Shown: one piece after another, positions 48,501 to 56,529 of the stretch | Numbering within the stretch: position 1 is the first letter of the stretch | Layout of the letters: every line of letters begins with the position of its first letter | From: Streptomyces sp. SCSIO 30461 | Lineage (GTDB): Bacteria; Actinomycetota; Actinomycetes; Streptomycetales; Streptomycetaceae | Assembly (NCBI RefSeq): GCF_037023745.1 | Contig: NZ_CP146101.1 | Coordinates: forward strand, 1,240,001 to 1,304,000 | DNA length: 64,000 bases | Direction: 5' to 3' | The notes under the pieces: model-generated | Seen by the model: the letters and a program-made list of their open reading frames with translations, nothing else | Told to the model about the DNA's origin: nothing | Database searches by the model: none | Made by a program: the position numbers and the translations under genes

Positions 48501-49728
48501 TTGGCGTAGCGTCAAGATCGAAGATCTCGCCGCCCCCGGTAAGAACTCTTTGGCCACAGGCCCCTTCGGGTCGGCAATTGGTTCTAGATTCTTCCGAGAA
48601 GAGGGGGTGCCTGTCCTTCGGGGCAGCAATTTGAGCCTCAAGGTCGGGGACCGGTTGCTTGACGATGAGATCGTCTTCGTGGATGAATCCAAGGCCGACG
48701 AATTCCCCCGCAGCGTGGCCCGTCAAGGAGACCTGGTATTCACATGCTGGGGCACTATTGGCCAAGTTGGATTGGTGGACAATCGCGCCAGATTTGACCG
48801 ATACATCGTCTCCAATAAGCAGATGAAGCTTACACCGGATCCGAACCTCGTCGATTCGCTGTTTCTGTACTATTGTCTGTCGTCCCCAGAGGCCCTGGCT
48901 CAGGTGCAGGGAATGGCCATCGGTAGCTCGGTGCCAGGATTCAACCTTACCCAGCTTCGCCAGGTAGAAATTTCCTGTCCCCCGCTCGCCGATCAGAAAG
49001 CCATCGCTGAAGCCCTTGGGGTGCTGGATGACAAGATCGCGGTCAACGAGCGCATCGCGACCACGGCTCGCGAGCTCGGTCTCACCTTCTATTCCCAGAG
49101 GCTTCATGATGACGACTCCGTTGAAGTAGCTGTGGAGCCACTCACGACTGCTCTGACTCGCGGCGTCGCTCCGAAGTACACGGATTCTTCGGATGAACTC
49201 ACGGTGCTCAATCAGAAGTGCGTTCGCGGCGGGCGTGTGAACCTTGACCCCTCCCGCCTGACTCTCCGGGAGAAGGTTAAGGCCCACAAGCTGTTGCAAC
49301 TTAACGACGTGCTAGTGAATTCAACGGGTGTTGGCACTCTCGGGCGGGTTGCCCGCTGGACCTTGGATCTGGAGGCGACTGTCGACTCGCACATTACGAT
49401 CGTGCGCTTCAATGAGGACAAGGTCGACCCCGTTTGTGCCGGATTTGCCATGCTGCGTGCCCAGCCAGAGATCGAGGCGATGGGCGAAGGCAGCACCGGT
49501 CAGACCGAACTCCGGCGGTCCCAAGTCGGTGAACTGGAACTCATCCTGCCAGGCCCTGCTGGCCAGAAGGAACTGCGTCCCAAGCTGGATGCGCTGGAGG
49601 AGCGAGCGGACCAGGCGCTCAGGGAGTCTCTGTCCTTGGCCGCTCTCCGAGACACCCTCCTCCCTCAACTGATGTCCGGCAAGCTCCGCGTCCGAGACGC
49701 AGAGAAGATCGTGGAGGAGGCCGTATGA
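48493..49728 (+). CDS. hsdS: type I restriction specificity subunit HsdS
   Basis: 411 residues from GTG 48493 (GGGGAGGAT upstream, inside hsdM). Two target-recognition domains (residues about 1-170 and 220-370) are separated by the conserved helix ADQKAIAEALGVLDDKIAVNERI, repeated at the C-terminus as RDTLLPQLMSGKLRV. TRD1 has TGPFGSAIGS and GDLVFTCWGTIGQ. It defines a bipartite DNA target, which cannot be read from sequence. Its base composition is visibly more AT-rich than hsdM and hsdR, as expected for a domain exchanged by recombination. Confidence 0.92.
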
Positions 49729-52700
49729 CCACCGAAAGCGGCAGCGAGCCCACTCACACCCCCGCTCACCTCGACACCAAAATGACTGAGTCTACCTGGG
49801 AGCACCTCGCCCTGGACGAACTCGCCCAACTTGCCTGGCAGGCCAAGCCCGGCAAAGACCTCGCCCCCGGCACCGGACACCGCCGCGACTGGGATGACCT
49901 GATCCTGCACGACGAGCTTCAGCTGGCTATCGAGAGGCTAAACCCGGAGCTGACCGCCACCGCCGTCCACGAGGCCCTCCGTATCGCCACCGACCCCACC
50001 TCCCGCGAGGCGTATCCGGAGAACCAGCAGGCGCACGAGCACCTCACTACCGGCATCCGGCTGACGTATACTGACGAGTTCGGCGCCGAGCAGACGCCGA
50101 CCGTCCGGCTCGTTGACTTCACGGACCCTGGCGCGAACAGCTACCTCGCGGTCAACCAGGTCACTGTCCGGGAGACCGACGGCAGTCACCGTCGCTTCGA
50201 CATCGTCCTCTACGTCAACGGCCTGCCCCTCGCCGTCGTCGAGCTGAAGAGCGCCTCAGATGAGAACGCGACCCTCAAGTCCGCGCACGCGCAGCTCCAG
50301 ACGTACGTCTCGGAGTTCCCGATCGCGTTCCGCTACAACGTGCTCTGTCTCGTCTCCGACGGCATAACAGCCAAGTACGGCACGGTCTTCACACCGTACG
50401 AGCACTTCGCGCCCTGGAACGTCGACGACGAGGGCGAGCGCGTCGACACCAACGCGCCCGGCTACGACGGCCTCGACGCGTTGAACCTGGCCCTCCACGG
50501 CCTGTTCACCCAGGACCGGTTCCTCTCCCTCACCCGTAACTTCGTCAACTTCCCTCCGTCCAAGCCGGGCGAGCCCCTCTCCGGCAAGCGCATCGCGAAG
50601 CCGCACCAGTACTTCGCGGTGAACAAGGCGGTGAACGCGGTCGTCGAGGCGTCCCGCTCGACCGGGCAGGCCGGCGTCGTCTGGCACACACAGGGCGCGG
50701 GCAAGTCGGAGGAGATGGTGGAGACGGCGGCGCTCGTCCTGCGCCACCCGGCTCTGAACAACCCCACCATCGTCGTCATCACCGACCGCAACGACCTCGA
50801 CGACCAGCTCTACGACACCTTCCTCGACAGCGAGAGCCTGCTGGAGACAAAGGCTCACCAGATCAACACTCGTGAAGACCTCCGCGTCGAGCTGAAGAGG
50901 CGCACCGTCGGCGGGATCCTCTTCACCACCCTGCAGAAGTTCGGCCTGAGCAAGGAGGAGAAGGCGGCCGGCAAGTCCCACCCGCTCCTCTCCGAGCGCC
51001 GCAACATCCTGGTGATCGTCGACGAGGCGCACCGCTCGCACTACGACAGCCTCGACGGGTACGCCCGCCACCTGCGCGACGCCCTCCCCTACGCCACCCT
51101 GCTCGCCTTCACCGGTACGCCGATCTCCAAGGCCGAGGCCGACACCCGTGCCGTCTTCGGCGAGTACATCGACGTCTACGACCTGAAGCGCGCCGTAGAC
51201 GACGGGGCCACGGTCCGCGTGTTCCACGAGCCGCGAATCATAGAGGTCGACCTGCCCAAGGGCGTCGACCCGGGCAAGCTCGACGAAGAAGCGAACACCC
51301 TCACCGAGGGCATGGACGACGCCGAGCGCCGCCGTGCCATCAAGTTCGCCACGGGGATGAACACTGTCTATGGGGCGCCCGTCCGGATAGCGAAGCTCGC
51401 CGACGATCTCATCGCCCACTGGGAGGAGCGCCGGGAGCTCGTCAAGCCTGACCTCGGTGGTCCCGGCAAGGCAATGGTCGTGTGCATGACCCGGGACATC
51501 TGCGTGGCGCTCTTCGATGCGCTGGCCGAGCGACGGAAGGGCTGGGTGGGCAAGGAAGCCGATCAGGGCGTTATGAAGATCGTCTTCCACAGCGATCCCT
51601 CAGACGAGGAGCGCCTACGCAAGCACGCTCTGCGTCCGTCCCAGCAGAAGGTTGTCCAGGCCCGCGCCAAGGACCCGGACGACGAGCTGGAGCTGCTCAT
51701 CGTCCACTCGATGCTGCTCACCGGTTACGACGCGCCGCCCATCCACACCCTGTACATGGACCGCCCCATGCAGGGCGCCAACCTGATGCAGGCCCTGGCC
51801 CGCGTCAACCGCCGGTTCCGGGGCAAGCAGGACGGCCTCCTCGTCGGCTACGCGCCTCTCACCGACAACCTCGCCAAGGCCCTGCGCGAATACTCGGACC
51901 AGGACCGGAAGGACCAGACCCTCGGCGCGGACATCGAGCGGGCCATCACCGAGGTTAAGAACGAGCTCTCGACCATCAAGGGGCTGCTGGCCGGGTGCCA
52001 TTGGAGAGAGTGGCTCGCCCACACCGGGCGCCCCGACTCCCGTAAGCGCGCCCTCCGCCTGACCGCCGACTTCCTCCGCGACCCGAAGAACCCGGGCAAC
52101 CAGGTCGAACCCGGCGCCAAGCCGCTCTCCGTCCGCTTCAAGGACAGCGCCGCCCGCCTCGACCGGTTCTACCGCGTCTGTTCGATGAGCCGCGAGATCG
52201 CCGAGCGTTGCAAGGACCTTGACGACTGGCGCCGCGACATCGCCTTCTTCAGCGAGGTCCGGGCCTGGATGATCAAGCTCGACGCCGCCCAGCGCGAGGC
52301 GAGCGGGGAGCCGCTCAGCGCCGAGGTCCAGCGCTACCTCCAAGCCCTGGCGGCCTCGGTCGTCGACGCCGACGAGATCACCGACTTGTACGCGGAGGCC
52401 GGGATCGGCCGGCTGGACATCACCCGCCTCAACGAGGCGCAGCTGCGGAAGCTGGAGAACTCCGAGACCCCGCACCTGGTCACCGAGGCGCTGCGGCGTC
52501 TGATCCAGCAGAAGATGCGCGAGGTGACCAAGCACAACGTCGTCCGGAACGAGAGCTTCTCCAAGCGCCTCGACGACCTCATGAAGCGGTACATGCTCCA
52601 GCAACTCACCAGCGCCCAGGTCATCGCCGAACTAGCCGCCCTCGCGAGGGAGGTGTCGGCGGAGGCTCGCCGCGGCGAGAAGTTTGACCCGCCGCTCAGC

Positions 52701-52991
52701 CACGCCGAGCTGGCGTTCTACGACGCGGTCGCTCACCGCGACATGGCCGAGGCGATGGAGGGTGGCGACGACACACTCGCCAAGATCGCACGCGCCCTCG
52801 TCAAGGACATCCAGAAGAACCTCTCCGTCGACTGGCTCTCCCGCGAGCCCGTCCGAGCCAAGCTGCGCACCCGCATCCGCCGCGTCCTCGCGATGTTCGA
52901 CTACCCGCCGGAGGAGGAGCGCGAGGCGGTCGACCTGGTCCTCAAGCAGATGGAGATCGTTGCCGCGCTCTGGGCACCCGCCGCGAATTAG
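49725..52991 (+). CDS. hsdR: type I restriction endonuclease subunit HsdR
   Basis: 1088 residues, ATG 49725 overlapping the hsdS stop. The N-terminal PD-(D/E)xK nuclease has Asp159 and Glu173-x-Lys175 (DIVLYVNGLPLAVVELKSA). The translocase motor follows: Walker A QGAGKS (323-328), DEAH box IVDEAHRSHYD, motif III LLAFTGTPISK and the helicase end LARVNRRFRGKQDG. The C-terminal helical domain binds HsdM. It cleaves unmodified DNA after ATP-driven translocation. All motifs are intact, so the RM enzyme is probably functional. Confidence 0.94.
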   Translation: MTTESGSEPTHTPAHLDTKMTESTWEHLALDELAQLAWQAKPGKDLAPGTGHRRDWDDLILHDELQLAIERLNPELTATAVHEALRIATDPTSREAYPENQQAHEHLTTGIRLTYTDEFGAEQTPTVRLVDFTDPGANSYLAVNQVTVRETDGSHRRFDIVLYVNGLPLAVVELKSASDENATLKSAHAQLQTYVSEFPIAFRYNVLCLVSDGITAKYGTVFTPYEHFAPWNVDDEGERVDTNAPGYDGLDALNLALHGLFTQDRFLSLTRNFVNFPPSKPGEPLSGKRIAKPHQYFAVNKAVNAVVEASRSTGQAGVVWHTQGAGKSEEMVETAALVLRHPALNNPTIVVITDRNDLDDQLYDTFLDSESLLETKAHQINTREDLRVELKRRTVGGILFTTLQKFGLSKEEKAAGKSHPLLSERRNILVIVDEAHRSHYDSLDGYARHLRDALPYATLLAFTGTPISKAEADTRAVFGEYIDVYDLKRAVDDGATVRVFHEPRIIEVDLPKGVDPGKLDEEANTLTEGMDDAERRRAIKFATGMNTVYGAPVRIAKLADDLIAHWEERRELVKPDLGGPGKAMVVCMTRDICVALFDALAERRKGWVGKEADQGVMKIVFHSDPSDEERLRKHALRPSQQKVVQARAKDPDDELELLIVHSMLLTGYDAPPIHTLYMDRPMQGANLMQALARVNRRFRGKQDGLLVGYAPLTDNLAKALREYSDQDRKDQTLGADIERAITEVKNELSTIKGLLAGCHWREWLAHTGRPDSRKRALRLTADFLRDPKNPGNQVEPGAKPLSVRFKDSAARLDRFYRVCSMSREIAERCKDLDDWRRDIAFFSEVRAWMIKLDAAQREASGEPLSAEVQRYLQALAASVVDADEITDLYAEAGIGRLDITRLNEAQLRKLENSETPHLVTEALRRLIQQKMREVTKHNVVRNESFSKRLDDLMKRYMLQQLTSAQVIAELAALAREVSAEARRGEKFDPPLSHAELAFYDAVAHRDMAEAMEGGDDTLAKIARALVKDIQKNLSVDWLSREPVRAKLRTRIRRVLAMFDYPPEEEREAVDLVLKQMEIVAALWAPAAN

Positions 52992-53001
52992 CGACATCTA
53001 T

Positions 53002-53029
53002 GGGCGGGTGTCCCCAGCGGCGCCCGCCC
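53002..53029 (+). terminator. weak hairpin after hsdR
   Basis: GGGCGGG (53002-53008) pairs with CCCGCCC (53023-53029) around a 14-base loop, starting 11 bases after the stop. Confidence 0.4.
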
Positions 53030-53042
53030 GTGAGGGCCATGT

Positions 53043-53540
53043 GCGCTCAATACGGTTGTGTCGCACGGCATACGCTGCCGGGCCGCCTTTCTCGACGGCC
53101 CGATGCCTCCAGCACCGTGTTCAGCGCACGTGCTAGCTGTATTGATCACGAGCGTTGTTGACACTCACGGGTCTTGATCATGGCGAAGACCTCCGGTGTG
53201 GTGGAGCTGTCTAGGACTGCACCGCACGGAGGTCTTCGTGTCCCACCGTAATGCCCGCCTGACTGTTCACGGCAGGCGGCAACCACCACCGCTGCCACTC
53301 GGCACTCGGCGGCCAGCTGCCGATCAGCCGTGTGAACAACGCTGCAGGTCAATACAGCTAGCTCCAGCGTCGGCTTTGCTCCGGACGCCCGCTCGATCTG
53401 TGTGATCCGCGTGCTCACCACATGCACCTGTCACCGAGCTCGGCCTGGGTGAGTCCGGCCGCCGTACTGAGCCTGCGCACCCGTGCGCCAAATAGCGCCG
53501 CCATCGACGCTGGTGTCAATTCCGTTGGCCATAGCGTCAC
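53043..53540 (-). pseudogene. XRE-family regulator, frameshifted and interrupted
   Basis: A normal start survives: GTG 53540 behind AAGGAG. Translation gives LFGARVRRLSTAAGLTQAELGD, the start of the XRE helix-turn-helix of the Streptomyces type, then hits a stop; a one-base loss near 53440 shifts the rest (VHVVSTRITQIERASGAKP, TLELA) to another frame. A 219-bp IS481-derived element (53138-53356) splits the codons after TLEL, and the frame resumes beyond it as ARALNTVLEASGRRER before a stop near 53043. Such regulators normally neighbour DUF397 and ATP-binding genes; a decayed ATPase gene lies at 55922-56340. Confidence 0.82.
53138..53356 (+). mobile_element. IS481-derived miniature element
   Basis: 219 bp with inverted ends starting TGTATTGA and related for about 22 bases (outer TGTATTGA, inner AGCGTTGTT), flanked by GCTAGC on both sides (53132-53137, 53357-53362). 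Inside, a GTG at 53238 behind GGAGG opens SHRNARLTVHGRR, the start of an IS481 transposase, which is lost after about 14 codons. It is therefore an internal-deletion derivative that needs help to move. Confidence 0.78.
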
Positions 53541-53932
53541 TTCCGCTCCTTACCGACTGAAGGGTAGGGCTGCGTCATCTGTCGAGCGTAGGGCGACCCG
53601 ACGACTCTTGAGCGGACCTGACGACTCGCGTATGTCGCGGGATGTCTCGGCTCGACAGACATTGACCGACAGGCCGTGCAGGCAGGAACGACCACCGAAT
53701 AGAGCGAGCCACGCGAGCTCCCCTCCCTCAGAGGGCGATAAGAGCCAACTAGCCCTGGTTTGCGTGGCCAGTCGGAGAGCCCGCAGGCGGACTTACCGGA
53801 CAGAACCCCCTCCAGAGAGGCGGGGAGTCAGCGGTCGAAGCCCGCCGACGAGGCCCTCCGCGTGGATTCCGCGGCAGGCAGCCCGCCACCGGGTGGAGCG
53901 GATCAACATCAAACGTGGGGAACTGGCTCTTA
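53541..53932. other. intergenic interval with left arm of an inverted repeat
   Basis: No supported gene. It contains the segment starting CCTCAGAGGGCGATAAGAGC (53726-53747), inverted relative to the sequences on both sides of the ISAzo13 element, and ATCAACATCAAACG (53902-53915), repeated at 55922-55935. Confidence 0.5.
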
Positions 53933-55652
53933 GGGGTCGTCGATGAATTAGTGGGTTGCTTGGGGTAGTTGGGCTCGTTGATGTGGTATGAGGCGCTTTG
54001 ATGGATCGACGGGGTCGTTACGGGCGAAGCTCGAGGCGGTGACGCCGTATCTGAATGAGCGGCAGCGCCGGATCCTGTACGGCGCGGAGGCCCGGCAGCT
54101 GGGGCACGGCGGGATCGCCGCGGTGGCGCGGGCTGCGGGGGTTTCGAAGGGGTGCGTCAGCCGGGGCCTGGCCGAACTCGACGCCGTCGCGGAGCCGGAC
54201 AGGCGGGTGCGACGGCCGGGAGCGGGCCGTCCGGCCCTGGCGGACAAGGACCCGGGCCTGGTGCCGGCCCTGCTGGAGCTGGTCGAGGACAGTACACAGG
54301 GCGACCCGATGAAGCCGCTGACGTGGACGACGAAGTCGTTGCGCCGCCTGGCGGACGAGCTCGCCGCCCAGGGCAGGAAGGTGGGCCGCGACACCGTCGC
54401 GGCCCTGCTGAAGGCGGCCGGGTTCAGCCTGCGCGGCAACGCGCGGGTGCTGGCCGGCAGCCACCACCCGGACCGGGACGCGCAGTTCGGGCACCTCAAC
54501 GCCACGGTGGCCGACTTCCTGAAGGCCGGTGACCCGGTGATCAGCGTGGACACCAAGAAGAAGGAGCAGATCGGGCTGTTCGCCCGGCCCGGTCGGGAGT
54601 GGGCCCCGCCCGGCGCTCCGGTCAAGGTCCTCGACCACGACTTCCCCTCCCACGCCACCGGCACCGCGATCCCGTACGGCATCTACGACCTGGCCCGCAA
54701 CACCGGCTTCGTCGTGGTGGGCACCGATCACGACACCGCCGCATTCGCCGTGGCCAGCCTGCGCCGCTGGTGGACCGAGGAGGGACGGGCCGCCTACCCG
54801 CACGCGAAACGACTGCTGATCACCGCGGACGGCGGCGGCTCCAACAGCTCCCGCGCCAAGGCATGGAAGGCCAACCTCGCCGTTCTCGCCACCGAGACCG
54901 GCCTTCAGATCAGCGTGTGCCACCTGCCTCCCGGGACTTCGAAGTGGAACCGGGTCGAGCACCGCCTGTTCTCCTTCATCTCCCTCAACTGGCGCGCCCA
55001 CCCGCTGACCAGCTACGAAACCGTCCTGAACCTCATCTCGGCGACCACCACCCGCACCGGGCTGACCGTGACCGCCCGCCTGGACACCGGCACCTACCCC
55101 ACCGGAATCGAGATCAGCGAACAGCACGCAGCCGCCCTCACGATCCGCCCCGACGACTTCCACGGGGAGTGGAACTACACGATCCCGCCCCAGCCCGGCA
55201 TCCCCGACGTCCCCCTCCACCCGCCCGGCCCCAGATCCCACCCCCGCACCGCGCACACCTTCGGCGCGACCCTGGCCACCCACCCCCTCTTGACCGGCCT
55301 CGAGCGCCACGACCTCGACGATCTCACCGCGGGCGTCCGCGACCGGTTGGACACCCTGCCGCCCAAGGAGCGGCCCCGGCACCGCAAGATGACCACGGAG
55401 AACATCATCTGGGCCGCCGTCCTCGACCAGCGCGGCCTGTCCCGTTCCTTGATCTCCTATCTCTTCCGCATCGGGGAGAACCAGATGAGATGCCTGATCA
55501 AGCAGGTCCGCCCGCACCTCGAGGACCTCGGCCACCACTCCGAACCCATCCCCGCCCGGCTGATCGACCCCAGCGACCTCGCCAACTACGTCATGCACGC
55601 GACAGCCGCGGCTCGCGAGAGCGAAACACCCCACTAATTCATCGACGACCCC
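53933..55652 (+). mobile_element. ISAzo13-family insertion sequence
   Basis: 1720-bp element. Ends GGGGTCGTCGATGAATTAGT at the left and the exact complement at the right (55630-55652), about 23 bp perfect, flanked by TA. It carries a single full-length transposase and appears complete. Confidence 0.88.
53988..55637 (+). CDS. ISAzo13-family transposase
   Basis: 549 residues from ATG 53988. N-terminal helix-turn-helix (GGIAAVARAAGVSKGCVSRGLAEL), then an RNase H-fold DDE domain: VISVDTKKKEQIG (first Asp), LLITADGGGSNSSR (second Asp) and SKWNRVEHRLFSF (Glu). These catalytic motifs identify ISAzo13-type transposases. The C-terminal part (MTTENIIWAAVLDQRGLSRSLIS) is a further helical region. No disruption is seen. 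Confidence 0.9.
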   Translation: MRRFDGSTGSLRAKLEAVTPYLNERQRRILYGAEARQLGHGGIAAVARAAGVSKGCVSRGLAELDAVAEPDRRVRRPGAGRPALADKDPGLVPALLELVEDSTQGDPMKPLTWTTKSLRRLADELAAQGRKVGRDTVAALLKAAGFSLRGNARVLAGSHHPDRDAQFGHLNATVADFLKAGDPVISVDTKKKEQIGLFARPGREWAPPGAPVKVLDHDFPSHATGTAIPYGIYDLARNTGFVVVGTDHDTAAFAVASLRRWWTEEGRAAYPHAKRLLITADGGGSNSSRAKAWKANLAVLATETGLQISVCHLPPGTSKWNRVEHRLFSFISLNWRAHPLTSYETVLNLISATTTRTGLTVTARLDTGTYPTGIEISEQHAAALTIRPDDFHGEWNYTIPPQPGIPDVPLHPPGPRSHPRTAHTFGATLATHPLLTGLERHDLDDLTAGVRDRLDTLPPKERPRHRKMTTENIIWAAVLDQRGLSRSLISYLFRIGENQMRCLIKQVRPHLEDLGHHSEPIPARLIDPSDLANYVMHATAAARESETPH

Positions 55653-55921
55653 TATTATCGCCCTCTCAGAGGGCGTTTGGGGAGAGAATGTTGCGCTAAG
55701 TCGCCCCTACGGTTGGTGAATTCGGGTTGATTCGCACCTTATGTTCGGCTTCACGGCCCCTGAGTGCCGAACTAGGCGCCCGTTTAGTCAGCTTCTCGGC
55801 ATTGGATTCCGTCTGGTTTGGATATGGGGTGAAAGTTCCCGCCGGTGCAGATCTTCCAGGCATTTCGGACTATGCGCGTTGGTGATAAATAAGGCAAAGC
55901 GGGTTGAATTGCCCATCGCGA

Positions 55922-56340
55922 ATCAACATCAAACGCCCACTCATAGCGCAGTTCGTCTCCTCACCCCAAGTTGCGCAGCTCGCCAGACGCTTCGCCGTTC
56001 GGCTCACGGAAGAGTGGGTCACCCGCCGGCGTCTGACGCGTCATGCACGGTCGCCCTCATCGTCGGCGATCTCGCCCGGAACGCCGTACGGCACGGTCGG
56101 GTCCCGGACGCGACTTCGGTCTCCGGCTCGCCCTCGACGCGGCCGTGGGTCTGGTGCGTATCGAGATCGCGGATGCCGCCTCCGCTAAGCGGCTGCCGAT
56201 GGCCCCATCCTCGTCGCATTCGACGGTGAGTCCGGTCGAGGGCGGCTCCTGGTGGACGTCCTGGCCCTGCGTCGGGGGTCGGCGCCTCGTCAACTGTGGG
56301 CAAGACTGTGTGGGCGGAAGTACCTCCCGAGGCGTCAATT
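55922..56340 (+). pseudogene. decayed RsbW/HATPase_c_2 ATP-binding regulator
   Basis: Fragments in four successive frames line up as one protein of the Streptomyces anti-sigma-like kinase family: SSPQVAQLARRFAVRLTEEW, ASDASCTVALIVGDLARNAVRHGRVP (N-box), GRDFGLRLALDAAVGLVRIEIADA (G1-like), ESGRGRLLVDVLALR (G2-like) and GKTVWAEVPPEAS. At least four indels separate them, so no functional protein is made. The flanking DNA is unusually AT-rich. Together with the broken XRE gene it is the remains of a regulator/ATPase pair split by the ISAzo13 insertion. Confidence 0.78.
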
Positions 56341-56362
56341 CCCTACTTGTGTCCGAGATTTG

Positions 56363-56380
56363 TGATAACCCGGGTTATCG
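56363..56380. promoter_or_regulatory. TGATAACCCGGGTTATC palindrome upstream of the ATPase operon
   Basis: GATAACCCGGGTTATC is a perfect 16-bp palindrome. Preceded by T, its first ten bases match those of the site at 44524-44541. It sits about 150 bases before the ATPase start, in the expected promoter zone. Confidence 0.7.
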
Positions 56381-56529
56381 CCAAGCTCATAGATCGCAGC
56401 ATCTCTCCGTCTCTAACGTCTGTCCCGTCATGCCGGGCTCGCGCACAGCCGGAGGCTCACCCCACCCGCGCACCGCTCCCGCCCGGCTGACTCTCCATCG
56501 GAACGGACCGCGGAAGGGCGGAGAGCGAC

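Noticed and set aside
53196..53405. Small plus-strand protein gene
   Set aside because: Only the first 14 codons after GTG 53238 are meaningful (IS481 transposase start); the rest runs through the deletion junction and the broken XRE gene.
55825..55860. FMN riboswitch-like phrase GGGGTGAAAGTTCCCGCCGG
   Set aside because: Only one arm resembles the RFN element; the remaining conserved blocks and any riboflavin gene are absent.
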